From positions 186,001 through 250,000 of the forward strand of contig NZ_FPEJ01000005.1 in NCBI RefSeq assembly GCF_900117445.1: a DNA stretch of 64,000 bases. The letters run 5' to 3'. Source of the DNA: Hyphomicrobium sp. NDB2Meth4. GTDB taxonomy: Bacteria > Pseudomonadota > Alphaproteobacteria > Rhizobiales > Hyphomicrobiaceae. The notes below the pieces were generated by a model that saw only the letters and a list, made by a program, of their open reading frames with translations, was not told where the DNA came from and made no database searches. The position numbers and the translations under genes are program-made. Positions 36,450 to 44,598 of the stretch are shown piece by piece (positions within the stretch are counted from its first letter, which is position 1; every line of letters begins with the position of its first letter).

Positions 36450-37530
36450 CCCTCTCCCGCTCTTCACCGAGGAACACGATACGGGGCAGGGGGCCCCGGC
36501 ACCCGCCGTCGTCCACGCCGAAATCCGCGACACCGATCTGCTCGCACGCCTCGCCGCCGCCGACGTGTTCTCGCGTGGCTTCACCGAACGCAGTTGCATC
36601 GCCGAACAAGCACGCCGCGACGCGCTTGCCGCCATGTCGCCGGCACAACGCCGCCGGGCAATCGCCCAGCACGAGCTATCCAGCCAGGAAGAACTTTCAC
36701 GCGACAACGTCGGGCACATCCACTCCGTGCTCGCCATCTGTTCACTGCCTTATGTCCGCCAGCCCGACAGCGTCCGCGAATGGAACCGCGAGCAGGGGAA
36801 AATGCGGCTTTCCATTTCGGCTGGCAAACTCCTCACCCCCGACGGCGAATGGGAACAGCAGCCCATCCCTTACGGGGCGAAGGCCCGCCTGCTTATGATC
36901 CACCTCTGCAGCGAGGCCGTCCTCAACGGCTCACCCAACATCGACGTGAACTCGAGCATGACCGCCTTCGTGCGGTCCCTCGGCTTCAATCCCACCGGTG
37001 GAAAGAACGGCACGCTCACCGCCTTCCGCCAGCAGATGAAAGCACTCGCCGCCTGCCACATGACCATCGGCACCTATAACGGCGACGCCAGCAAGACCAT
37101 CAACGCCAGCCCGTTCTCATCCATGGAGCTCTGGAAGCCGCGCGGCAAGAACGGCCAAACCGAAGTCGTCACCCTCGACGACAAGTTTTACCGCACCCTC
37201 ACCAAGCACGCGCTGCCGGTGAACATGCGCGCGGTGCGCATCTTCGCCAACAGTCCCAGAAAGCTCGACATTATGTGCTGGATCGGCCACCGCATCCATT
37301 GCCTGGACGACAGCTTCACCCTCGGCTGGGAACACCTCTTCCAGCAGTTCGGCGAAGGCTATAACCGCTTCGGCAATTTCAAGCGGGACTTCCCCGAGGA
37401 ATTGAAGGAGATCAAGGAAGTGTTCCCCAAGCTTCCCATCAAGATCACGGAGAAGGGGGCCGTCATATCACCGGCCGGGCCGGACGTGCTTTACCTTCCG
37501 AAACCCAAACCCAAGAAGGTCAAAACCTGA
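36439..37530 (+). CDS. repA: Plasmid replication initiator (RepA_C-type)
   Basis: GTG 36439 with GAGGA upstream gives a 363-residue product. The central part matches the RepA_C family of plasmid initiators: IPYGAKARLLMIHLCSEAVL, SMTAFVRSLGFNPTGGKNGT, LTAFRQQMKALAAC. The C-terminal region (FANSPRKLDIMCWIGHRIHC) completes a second winged-helix-like half. A Lys-rich tail ends it. It is followed on the same strand by a long iteron array, the expected binding site. A longer reading from ATG 36364 is possible but lacks a binding site. Confidence 0.88.
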   Translation: MPSSPLPLFTEEHDTGQGAPAPAVVHAEIRDTDLLARLAAADVFSRGFTERSCIAEQARRDALAAMSPAQRRRAIAQHELSSQEELSRDNVGHIHSVLAICSLPYVRQPDSVREWNREQGKMRLSISAGKLLTPDGEWEQQPIPYGAKARLLMIHLCSEAVLNGSPNIDVNSSMTAFVRSLGFNPTGGKNGTLTAFRQQMKALAACHMTIGTYNGDASKTINASPFSSMELWKPRGKNGQTEVVTLDDKFYRTLTKHALPVNMRAVRIFANSPRKLDIMCWIGHRIHCLDDSFTLGWEHLFQQFGEGYNRFGNFKRDFPEELKEIKEVFPKLPIKITEKGAVISPAGPDVLYLPKPKPKKVKT

Positions 37531-37589
37531 CACTTCCACGCGCAGCACCCGTCTTTTCGTCAAGCCTTTGAGTTAGGCCCGCTTTTTCA

Positions 37590-38606
37590 CGCATAAACGG
37601 TAGCGCTCCACCCATCGACCTACCCAGCTCCGCGCCCCGGACCACCCGAAAAGGGAAGGGGCGCGTCGCCCCGGCCTGCCGGTATTCTCCGCTCCTCTAT
37701 AAGCATCGGCCTCGCCAGGCCCCACGCAATCACGCCCCAGCTCAAACTCTCTCGCCAAAAAGCTGACACCGAACTTCCAACCTACGCCCCATCGTGGAAC
37801 GTAAGATCGGTAGCCGCCACCTATCCCACACCACGCATAAACGGTAACCCCATCTTCCCTTCGCGCGCGACCCGCTCCAACGCATAAACGGTAGCAATCC
37901 GACCGCCATCATCTTGATAGATTTGACCTCGCTTCTCGACCACAGCCATTGCCCTCAACCGGCTGCACGCATAATCGGTAGCGGCGACCAACGCATAAAC
38001 GGTAGCGCCCGCTTCCCCCGCGCCGCACGCATAAACGGTAGCCCGCTCCACCCTTCCGCAACGCATAAACGGTAGCGGCCCATCATCCCTCAGCACAGCC
38101 CGACCCCAACGCCGCCACGCCATCGCCCCGCTCCGCAACGCATAAACGGTAGCAGTTCCAGAAATATGCCTACGCATAATCGGTAGCGCCCCCGCCCAGA
38201 CAGGTGACCCGTAAGTTGCATGAAACACCCGCCCCCCGCCACGTCCCCGACCCACAACGCATAATCGGTAGACAACCTTCGAACGGATCTCCTTCCGCAA
38301 ACAAGCTCCAGCCCCGAACAGCCTGTCCGCGCCACGCATAAACGGTAGCAATCCCATATCCGCACCGCCAGCTCGCCAGGGACGACCGGACACCCCATCC
38401 CCCCAACGCATAATCGGTAGCAACGCCGCTTTTGAAAATCCAAGCCCAGCGCGGCGTTCCGGGCGCCCTACGCATAAACGGTAGAGGCCCAGCGCATAAT
38501 CGGTAGCAAAACCAGCGCCTGCAGCGCATAAACGGTAGCGGCCCAGCGCATAATCGGTAGCCGCTTCAACGCATGATCGGTAAACCGGCTACGCATAAAC
38601 GGTAGC
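37590..38606 (+). repeat. Iteron array: plasmid-type origin of replication
   Basis: Seventeen exact copies of CGCATAA(A/T)CGGTA, all in one orientation, begin at 37590, 37834, 37881, 37968, 37992, 38028, 38062, 38139, 38173, 38258, 38335, 38407, 38471, 38493, 38525, 38547 and 38592. Degenerate copies lie at 37799 and 38570. Eleven copies have A and six have T at the variable base, and most continue GC. Spacing is irregular and tightens toward the right (22-24 bases). The array lies directly after repA. Minus-strand frames across it are artefacts of the repeats. Confidence 0.92.
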
Positions 38607-38720
38607 CCTATATATAGAACAAACCTCTCTACTAACCGTCCCAACCGTTTTCCTAACCCTTATTCTCAAACCTCTTCTCAAATTTCAAACTGGGATTTTG
38701 TTTCTGGATTGAGGGAAGGG
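38607..38720. other. AT-rich stretch next to the iterons (possible unwinding element)
   Basis: Directly after the last iteron comes CTATATATAGAAC and a run rich in A and T with several AACC and CTTATTCTC segments. It is clearly richer in AT than the flanking DNA. AT-rich segments beside iterons are where many plasmid origins open, so this is a candidate unwinding element. This is inference from position and composition. Confidence 0.5.
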
Positions 38721-38820
38721 GGCTTTGCCCTTCGCCACCTCAAACCAATTTCACGCCCATTACATAACCTGTCAGGAAAAACCTTTGCCCCATTCATTAT
38801 CGGCATCATATAATGCCCAC

Positions 38821-39117
38821 ATGGACAAAGACCGCGCCATCGCCAAAATCCGTGAACTCGAGCCCCTCATGCGCCGACTGGGCGTATCCGCCCTTTACCT
38901 CTTTGGCTCCACCGCGCGTAACGAAGCCCTCCAGACCTCCGACATAGACCTGTTCTTCGACCCCGATCCCGCCGTCAAAATAGGCCTGCTTGAATTCGGC
39001 CAGATGGAACGCGCCCTGCACGAAACCCTTCAAGCGGAAATCGACCTCTGCACCCGCGCCTCGCTGCATCCGGTTCTGAAACCCGAAATCGAACGCACCG
39101 CCGTGAGGGTCCTTTGA
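38821..39117 (+). CDS. MNT-type nucleotidyltransferase (antitoxin of MNT/HEPN pair)
   Basis: ATG 38821 gives 98 residues. The nucleotidyltransferase signature GSTARNEALQTSDIDLFFD (about residues 29-47) contains the GS and DxD residues needed for metal and NTP binding. Its stop overlaps the start of a DUF86/HEPN gene, the arrangement of MntA-HepT type VII toxin-antitoxin systems. In those the MNT enzyme adenylylates and silences the HEPN ribonuclease. Confidence 0.88.
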   Translation: MDKDRAIAKIRELEPLMRRLGVSALYLFGSTARNEALQTSDIDLFFDPDPAVKIGLLEFGQMERALHETLQAEIDLCTRASLHPVLKPEIERTAVRVL

Positions 39118-39473
39118 CCCGAAGCATCCGGCCCCGCCTCTACGACATCGACGCCAACATAGACGTCGTCCTGGCACGCGTCGCAGGCCGGCAACCCGAA
39201 GACCTGGCAACCGACCTCGACCTCCGCTACGTCCTTCTCCATGCCTTCATGATCATCGCCGAGGCGGCGAACAAACTGCCCGAACCCGTCAGGCAACAAA
39301 GCCCCCAAGTTCCCTGGCAAGACATCATCGGCATGGGCACCAAGATCAAACACGAATACCACCGCATCGACCTCAACATCCTTTGGGATGCCGCAACGGT
39401 CCATCTGCCCACGCTACGTCCGATCGTAAAGCAATTGCTGGTCAATACCGAGAATACCCTGGCCCCTGTATGA
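39114..39473 (+). CDS. HepT-like DUF86 (HEPN) protein
   Basis: This 119-residue helical protein starts with TTG overlapping the MNT stop. It has the DUF86 layout (LRYVLLHAFMIIAEAANKLPE, VPWQDIIGMGTKIKHEYHRID, WDAATVHLPTLRPIVKQLL). In the catalytic segment, GTKIKHEY, the His and Tyr are kept but the Arg of the usual R-x4-H motif is not present. It is the presumed toxin of the pair; activity is uncertain because of that change. Confidence 0.82.
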   Translation: MTRSIRPRLYDIDANIDVVLARVAGRQPEDLATDLDLRYVLLHAFMIIAEAANKLPEPVRQQSPQVPWQDIIGMGTKIKHEYHRIDLNILWDAATVHLPTLRPIVKQLLVNTENTLAPV

Positions 39474-39532
39474 CCCCCGGCCGCTCACCCAACCCCGGTC
39501 AGCACCGCTCGCGCCTTCAGCCATAGCTCCCC

Positions 39533-39847
39533 ATGCACTACACCCAGGCCGACTACGACAAACTCGCCCGCAAGCTCATCGAGGTGTTCTCTTTCCAGAC
39601 CTACCCCCGCGAGAAAGGGTTCATGCGCTACTGGCCGCTTGCAGGACCCGTGGAGACGTTTTCCGAGAAGGCAGTGGGTGAACTGGAGCAGCAGGTCGCA
39701 AAAAGCCTCCACAGCGTCATGGAAGGGCTGCTGCGGGAACTTGCACCCAAATCGTCAGACCCTTATGTCGCCACCGCCGTTGCCGAACACCTGGGCGAGA
39801 AGACCTGGTTCGAGCGGCAGTACGAACGCTGGAATGGCAAAAAATAG
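39533..39847 (+). CDS. Hypothetical protein in plasmid module
   Basis: This 104-residue soluble protein (MHYTQADYDKLARKLIEVFS...) is helical and charged, with no motif I can name. It stands between the MNT/HEPN pair and the AbiEii-like gene and its codon use fits its neighbours. No strong ribosome binding site is seen. Function is unknown. Confidence 0.6.
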   Translation: MHYTQADYDKLARKLIEVFSFQTYPREKGFMRYWPLAGPVETFSEKAVGELEQQVAKSLHSVMEGLLRELAPKSSDPYVATAVAEHLGEKTWFERQYERWNGKK

Positions 39848-39896
39848 CACCCAACCGGTGGAAGCGCCACGTCCCTTGCCGTATGATTCAGGCAAC

Positions 39897-40562
39897 ATGG
39901 CCAGCACCTTCAGCCCCCGGCTCGACATCCTTCCGTCAGCGCAGCGGCGCCTGTGGCCCGACCTCTCGCAAACCCCTCAGCAATTCATACTGTACGGCGG
40001 CACCGCCATTGCCCTCCAGCTCGGCCATCGCGTATCCGTCGACTTCGACTTCTTCGCTTTCGCCGACGTCGACACGACACACCTCCACCTATCCGTACCC
40101 TACCTCCGCGACGCCAAAGTCATCCAACACGAAGCCAACACCCTCACATGCCTCATCGGAACCGATCATCCCGTGAAGGTTTCGTTCTTCGGCCTCCCCA
40201 AGCAACATCCCGTCGACCCGGCACTGTTCGCCACAGGCAACAACCTTCCCGTCGCCTCCCTCCTGGATTTAGCCGCCACCAAAATGCTCACCGTACAAAG
40301 CCGCGCCCAGGCCAAGGACTATCTCGATGTCGACGCCCTTATCAGCCACGGCATCACCCTCAACAAAGCCCTCGCCGCAGCCAAGAAAGTCTACGGAGCC
40401 GCGTTCGAGCCGACACCCACCCTCAAAGCCTTGACCTATTTCGACGACGGCGACCTACCCTCCGTCCCCCAGGATGTCCGCAAGCGCCTCGTCAAGGCCT
40501 CCGCCGCGGTTGACCCCACGCGCCTCATCGACAAGAGCACCGACCGGGAGCCGGGCGCATGA
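39897..40562 (+). CDS. AbiEii-type nucleotidyltransferase (toxin)
   Basis: The chosen ATG 39897 (MASTFSPRLDILP) gives 221 residues; an in-frame ATG at 39834 is possible. The segment QFILYGGTAIALQLGHRVSVDFDFF carries the GG...S and DxD-like signature of the AbiEii/DUF1814 nucleotidyltransferase family, longer here than can be quoted. Further features are LLDLAATKMLTVQSRAQAKD and YLDVDALI. Such proteins are toxins of type IV toxin-antitoxin systems. The next gene overlaps its stop by four bases and is the likely partner. Confidence 0.86.
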   Translation: MASTFSPRLDILPSAQRRLWPDLSQTPQQFILYGGTAIALQLGHRVSVDFDFFAFADVDTTHLHLSVPYLRDAKVIQHEANTLTCLIGTDHPVKVSFFGLPKQHPVDPALFATGNNLPVASLLDLAATKMLTVQSRAQAKDYLDVDALISHGITLNKALAAAKKVYGAAFEPTPTLKALTYFDDGDLPSVPQDVRKRLVKASAAVDPTRLIDKSTDREPGA

Positions 40563-40873
40563 ACCCTTTTCCGCACACGCCCGCCTTCCTCGCCGCAGCG
40601 CGCCGCATCGTTTGGTTCAAGGAACCCGCAGAAGCGTTGCGCCATCCCCTTGAGCTCATGGCCTATGCCATGAAGCACTCCACCGACGAGGACATGGCAC
40701 TCCTTCTCGGCCACATCCGCACCGAAGGCCTGCGCGAAGCCATCGACCATGCCCCTCCCGGCATCATAGACCCCCGCTCGTGGTCGTATTGGAACGCCAA
40801 GGTCGGACGCTATCCGCCGCCTCCCATGCCCCGGCGCACCTTCGACCGCGAACCCTCCATCGACCGGGCATAG
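40559..40873 (+). CDS. Small partner of the AbiEii-type gene
   Basis: This 104-residue protein overlaps the nucleotidyltransferase gene (ATGA). Features such as AARRIVWFKEPAEALRHPLE, LMAYAMKHSTDEDMALL and RSWSYWNAKVGRYPPPPMP match, as I recall, a conserved small family that accompanies AbiEii-like genes. It may be the antitoxin or a regulator. It has no membrane segment. Confidence 0.7.
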   Translation: MNPFPHTPAFLAAARRIVWFKEPAEALRHPLELMAYAMKHSTDEDMALLLGHIRTEGLREAIDHAPPGIIDPRSWSYWNAKVGRYPPPPMPRRTFDREPSIDRA

Positions 40874-40876
40874 TCA

Positions 40877-41278
40877 ATGCCCCCCGTCTGGACAGCACCC
40901 CTTACGCCCCCAGCCAACGGAGTGTTCGTGTTCGGCTCCAACCTGGCCGGCCGCCACGGAAAAGGAGCCGCGCTCACCGCCCGTCAGCTCTATGGCGCCG
41001 TCTACGGGCAAGGGGAGGGGCTCCTGGGCCGCTCGTACGCCCTGCCCACCAAATCCGCTTCGCTGCACACGTTGCCGTTGGATCACATCCGCCGCCATGC
41101 GGAGCTGTTCGTGGCGTTCGCGCACGCCCGACACGATCTGGCGTTCTATCTGACCCGCGTCGGCTGCGGGTTGGCCGGCTACCGCGATGCGCAGGTCGCG
41201 CCGCTGTTTGCCGATGCTCCGGGAAATGTGCTGCGGCCGCCGGAGTGGGGAAGGCATCTTGAGCGGGACCGATCGTGA
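40877..41278 (+). CDS. Macrodomain-like phage/plasmid protein (A1S_2505 type)
   Basis: This 133-residue protein begins with FVFGSNLAGRHGKGAALTA and has SYALPTKSASLHTLPLDHI and VGCGLAGYRDAQVAPLFADA. These are hallmarks of a conserved phage-related family resembling macrodomains, which bind ADP-ribose or related nucleotides. It lies three bases after the AbiEii partner gene. It could act in nucleotide metabolism or as a defence or antitoxin component; the exact role is not known. Confidence 0.75.
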   Translation: MPPVWTAPLTPPANGVFVFGSNLAGRHGKGAALTARQLYGAVYGQGEGLLGRSYALPTKSASLHTLPLDHIRRHAELFVAFAHARHDLAFYLTRVGCGLAGYRDAQVAPLFADAPGNVLRPPEWGRHLERDRS

Positions 41279-41625
41279 AGCGGTTCACGCAGGAACCGGG
41301 CGCATACGCGAGGCCGATTCCTGCATTTTAACGGACGCCCCTTGTCAGGGCATCACGCTCACCGTCTGGGCCTTGGCGCCTCCGCTGTACCGTGGGCTAA
41401 GCGTATACCCACGCCACCCTTGCATCTATTCCAGCAGCCCACGAAACAGGCACGCGCCGCACCCGCTAATGCTGTCGCCACACCCCCTGTTGCGCAACCG
41501 CACCCCCCCAACCGTCGTAGTAAAGCGTACCTAGGAAAAAACCGTCGCTCGCTCCACGCCCACACATCACAAATGCCCAGACGCGTCCTCACACCACTTT
41601 ATCCACAGGTTTTTTAGGCGAGCCG
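41279..41625. other. Intergenic with DnaA box
   Basis: No gene is recognised. The stretch includes a perfect DnaA box near its right end. Open frames here lack family features. Confidence 0.5.
41599..41607 (+). promoter_or_regulatory. DnaA box TTATCCACA
   Basis: The nonamer TTATCCACA is the perfect consensus DnaA-binding site. It lies 19 bases before the excisionase-like gene and about 3 kb from the iterons. A single copy may occur by chance, so any role in replication is uncertain. Confidence 0.55.
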
Positions 41626-41904
41626 ATGATCCCCCTGAAACGCCCCCCCGCCCCCCCCCCCAGAAGCCTTCGATTACCCTCCTCACTACCAAGCTCAACT
41701 GACCCCCTCCTCAACACGAAAGAAGCTGCCCACTATGTCCGCATGTCCCCGCAAACACTGGCAAAATACCGTGTCCTCGGCGGCGGGCCACCTTTCATCC
41801 AGTTCGGCAACCGCGGCAGCAGAATCCTTTACCGACTATCGGCCCTCGATACCTGGCTCGCCGCGCGGACCTACCCCCACACAGCGGCATACAAATCCAA
41901 ATGA
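41626..41904 (+). CDS. AlpA/excisionase-like helix-turn-helix protein
   Basis: This 92-residue protein has a MerR-like winged HTH of the excisionase type: LLNTKEAAHYVRMSPQTLAK, then GGGPPFIQFG and ILYRLSALDTWLAART. Its N-terminus is a Pro-rich stretch encoded by runs of seven and eleven C residues (41643-41649 and 41651-41661). It is the last gene before the tRNA-Asp 3' end, where an excision factor of an integrative element would be expected. No intact integrase is nearby. Confidence 0.82.
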   Translation: MIPLKRPPAPPPRSLRLPSSLPSSTDPLLNTKEAAHYVRMSPQTLAKYRVLGGGPPFIQFGNRGSRILYRLSALDTWLAARTYPHTAAYKSK

Positions 41905-41941
41905 TTACCTATTGCTTACCCGGCGCCGCAGCGCCCGCAAA

Positions 41942-41969
41942 CCCGCCGTTATCGGCAGGCGCTTTTTCT
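41942..41969 (+). terminator. Probable terminator after the excisionase gene
   Basis: A stem CCCGCCG / CGGCAGG with one mismatch and a TTAT loop is followed by CGCTTTTTCTT. It lies 37 bases after the stop codon, between the element and the tRNA gene. Confidence 0.6.
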
Positions 41970-41990
41970 TGGTTATTCAATGGGGTAAGG

Positions 41991-42067
<77 letters not shown>

Positions 42068-42159
42068 AGTCAAAAATGCGCGCCCCAGAGGACGCGCTTG
42101 CCACGAGGCGATCATCTACGTGGACCGCCGGTGGAAGTCAAGGAACTCTGATGCAGAAA

Positions 42160-42678
42160 TCAGATTAAGCCTTGGGAGGCTCCCAGAAAATCGAGCTTGC
42201 CCACCGGCACGCCATTATGGCGCAGGATGGCGTAGGCCGTGGTGAGGTGGAAATAGAAGTTCGGCAGCGCAAAGAACACCAGATAATCCTGGCCTTTGAA
42301 GTGTAGCTCGCGCGGCCCCGCCTTGAGCGAGACGGCCCGCTCCTCCGACCCGTCGATCTGCTCGCGGCTCAAGGTGCCGATGAAATCCAGCGTCTTGGCG
42401 ATCCGCCCCTTCAACTCGGGGATCGTCCCCTCGGTATCGGCAAAGCTCGGCACCGCGACCCCTGCCAGCCGCGCCGGACAGCCCTTGGCGTGATCGCTCG
42501 CCATCTGCACCTGCCGGGCGAACGGATACATGTCCGGTGCCAGCCGCGACGACACGAGCACCGCCGTATCGAACTTGCGCGCATCGGCATAGGCGATCGC
42601 CTTGTCGAGAATGGCATCGAGCGCTTTGAGGCTGCGCTGGAACGCTGGAACCGATGCATCGTACATCGACAGTGCCAT
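42160..42678 (-). CDS. DUF1993 family protein
   Basis: This 172-residue helical protein matches the DUF1993 (DinB-like fold) family: MALSMYDASVPAFQRSLKAL, LAPDMYPFARQVQMASDHAK, LPNFYFHLTTAYAILRHNGV and the C-terminal GKLDFLG. DUF1993 proteins are widespread in proteobacteria and have no assigned function. It begins the chromosome-like region after the tRNA. Confidence 0.9.
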   Translation of the reverse strand: MALSMYDASVPAFQRSLKALDAILDKAIAYADARKFDTAVLVSSRLAPDMYPFARQVQMASDHAKGCPARLAGVAVPSFADTEGTIPELKGRIAKTLDFIGTLSREQIDGSEERAVSLKAGPRELHFKGQDYLVFFALPNFYFHLTTAYAILRHNGVPVGKLDFLGASQGLI

Positions 42679-42768
42679 GAACCTATCTCCCTATCCGCCG
42701 GCTGGTCGCCTCTGGCGATCCTTGCCGCGCAGTAGATTGGGCGGCGACAGGCGAACGGCAAGACACAG

Positions 42769-43314
42769 CTAGCGGGCAATCTCGCGCACGATGAAATCAA
42801 CGCGCGCCGCCACCGATGTGCGCGGCAGCGCGATGGGCTCATAACCGAGCCCTCGATAAGCCGCGTCCAACGCGCGGTATGTCGCCTCGGCCTCGTCCTG
42901 CGACTGCCGCCGCTCCGCATCCCGCTCGTAGATCTCCGGCCACGGCGGCGCGATGAACACTTGCCGGCGATATCGGAACGTCCGCGCCGCGGCCTCGAAG
43001 TGCGGCCCCACTTCGAGCCCGCTCAGGGCGATGTAGCCGATCACGTCTGGAATGCCGCGATCGAACACCACCTGGCCGCTGAGGCCTGCCGCATCTCGAT
43101 AGGATCGCATGTCCCAGGCGAGCATCAGTTCGGCGAACTTCGCCCGGTCGGCCCACGGGAGCGCATCCCCGCCGATCGCAACCTGATCCTGGATGATGGC
43201 CCGTCCCGCTTCGGGCATGCAGTGGAAGCCGCGCGCCGCCAGGGCCGCAACCAGCGTGCTCTTGCCGGACCCAGGCCCGCCGGTAATCACGATAAGCCGA
43301 TCAGTGCCAGTCAC
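42769..43314 (-). CDS. Small AAA-type ATPase / kinase-like protein
   Basis: This 181-residue protein has a P-loop (ITGGPGSGKSTL, about residues 10-21), a VVFDRGIPDVIGY Walker-B-like segment and AERRQSQDEAEATYRAL. This fits the AAA_28 group of small predicted NTPases or kinases. It is on the same strand as the DUF1993 gene, 90 bases upstream. The substrate is unknown. Confidence 0.87.
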   Translation of the reverse strand: MTGTDRLIVITGGPGSGKSTLVAALAARGFHCMPEAGRAIIQDQVAIGGDALPWADRAKFAELMLAWDMRSYRDAAGLSGQVVFDRGIPDVIGYIALSGLEVGPHFEAAARTFRYRRQVFIAPPWPEIYERDAERRQSQDEAEATYRALDAAYRGLGYEPIALPRTSVAARVDFIVREIAR

Positions 43315-43352
43315 TGCCGTCTGCCCCCTTTTCCAGATGCGCCGCTGAGTGG

Positions 43353-44090
43353 CTAAGGCAGGAGTTCAGGAAAACCGAGTGGAACAGCCACCATCCACGC
43401 GAGGCGCCTGCCAACGAAGATGAAGTTGTTGGCGATGGAAGACGCGCCCCACATCAGTCGGCGCATCATGCCATCCAACCCGCCCTTGATGCCCATGGAA
43501 GGTATGCGCGCCTCGACCGAAAGACCGTGCGCGCCAAGAGTGCGGCTCACGTCTTCGAGGTCATACCGGCGATAGCGCTCATCCTTGCCGAACGCGGCCC
43601 AGATGGGCCCCGCGCGTTCATCGAGAATGTCGAAGTAAAGCCGTCCGCCGGGCTTCAGATAGCGGACGTACTTTTCCGCGATTGGATAGAAGTCGACGTA
43701 CTTGGTGTAGAACAGGTCGTTGATGATGATTACGTCGTAGTTGCGCCGCGGCTCGTACGCCATGACATCGGCCGTTCGGAACGTGCTGCGCTGAACCAGG
43801 CCGCGCGCACACAATTCCTCGTGCAGGGGCGACAGCGCCTCATCGACGTCGAAGCTATCGACCGACGCAGCCTCCGGCGCCACGTAGAATTCGAGCGCAA
43901 ACGGCCCGCAGGCGACATTCAGAATATCCGCACCCACGAGGTGCTGACCGAGCGTATCGCGCAAAATATCGAAACGCCGCTCGTTGATGAAAAACTCCAC
44001 TTCCCGCGGCTCGCGGTCACCGAAGTGGCGATAGAGGCAATCACGGTAAACCGCGACGCTCACCTCCGGCCTCGCGCCTTCTGCGCGCAT
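43353..44090 (-). CDS. SAM-dependent methyltransferase
   Basis: ATG 44090 follows AAGGAGGAAGG, an ideal ribosome binding site, and gives 245 residues. A Rossmann-type methyltransferase core is visible: ILNVACGPFALEFYV (motif I), SVDSFDVDEALSP (motif II) and YDVIIINDLFYTKYVDFYP, LKPGGRLYFDI (motif post-II/III). The substrate is unknown. It is the first gene of a minus-strand group after tRNA-Val. Confidence 0.88.
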   Translation of the reverse strand: MRAEGARPEVSVAVYRDCLYRHFGDREPREVEFFINERRFDILRDTLGQHLVGADILNVACGPFALEFYVAPEAASVDSFDVDEALSPLHEELCARGLVQRSTFRTADVMAYEPRRNYDVIIINDLFYTKYVDFYPIAEKYVRYLKPGGRLYFDILDERAGPIWAAFGKDERYRRYDLEDVSRTLGAHGLSVEARIPSMGIKGGLDGMMRRLMWGASSIANNFIFVGRRLAWMVAVPLGFPELLP

Positions 44091-44252
44091 CCTTCCTCCT
44101 TGCACACCGATGGGCAACCCACCGCCGCAGCTCTCGAAGATTCCACCCGGCCAAATCCGCGGGCGCCATAACGGCACGCTACGCAGCAATATCCCTGCCA
44201 GCGCGGCGCGAGCGCCGGCGAAGGGAGCGAAGTGGTTAAAATGGGAAGGGGA

Positions 44253-44327
44253 TGGTGGGCGGTGAGAGGGTCGAACTCCCGACATCCTCGGTGTAAACGA
44301 GGCGCTCTACCACTGAGCTAACCGCCC
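44253..44327 (-). tRNA. tRNA-Val (TAC)
   Basis: The minus strand forms a full cloverleaf with GGGCGGT/ACCGCCC acceptor stem, anticodon loop CGTTTACAC (anticodon TAC), GAGTTCGACCC T-arm and encoded CCA. Confidence 0.95.
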
Positions 44328-44428
44328 GACGACGCATTCCATATCGGCCCTGGCTGACCGCCGCAAGCCGCCGCGTCGAAATCTGCACGCCCCATATCGG
44401 CGCAACGCCCGGCCCCAAAGCCAGATGC

Positions 44429-44475
44429 CGCCGCCGCAGGCGGCAAGGCGCCAAGGGAGCCCGGCGCGAGCGCCG
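44429..44475. repeat. REP-like dispersed repeat, copy 1
   Basis: The segment CGCAGGCGGCAAGGCGCC followed by AAGGGAGCCCGGCGCGAGCG recurs with few changes at 54325-54371. Both copies are GC-rich, intergenic and partly palindromic (GGCGCGAGCGCC also occurs near 44207). Confidence 0.65.
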
Positions 44476-44534
44476 GGTTTCAGCTCACACGACGCCCGCC
44501 GCATACAAAGCTTCCCACCGCTTGCGTCACCCGC

Positions 44535-44571
44535 AAAAAACAAAGGCGCGCCGCAAGCATCGCGACGCGCC
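44535..44571 (-). terminator. Intrinsic terminator of the HU gene
   Basis: On the minus strand a 10-bp stem (GGCGCGTCGC / GCGGCGCGCC, one G-T pair) with a seven-base loop is followed by TTTGTTTTTT. It lies about 28 bases after the HU stop codon. Confidence 0.9.
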
Positions 44572-44598
44572 GAAGCATTCCCGTAGATTTAGGGCCGC

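Noticed and set aside
37821-38529. Minus-strand frames with repeated YRLCV, TVYA and LPFMR
   Set aside because: These are translations of the iterons in different frames; there is no start signal or family likeness.
37560-38610. CRISPR-like look of the repeat array
   Set aside because: The repeat core is only 13-15 bases, spacing varies from under 10 to over 200 bases, and no cas gene is present. The array follows a replication gene, so iterons explain it.
41599-41607. Chromosomal origin of replication
   Set aside because: Only one DnaA box is visible and no dnaA, hemE or clustered boxes are near; a chromosomal oriC is not supported.
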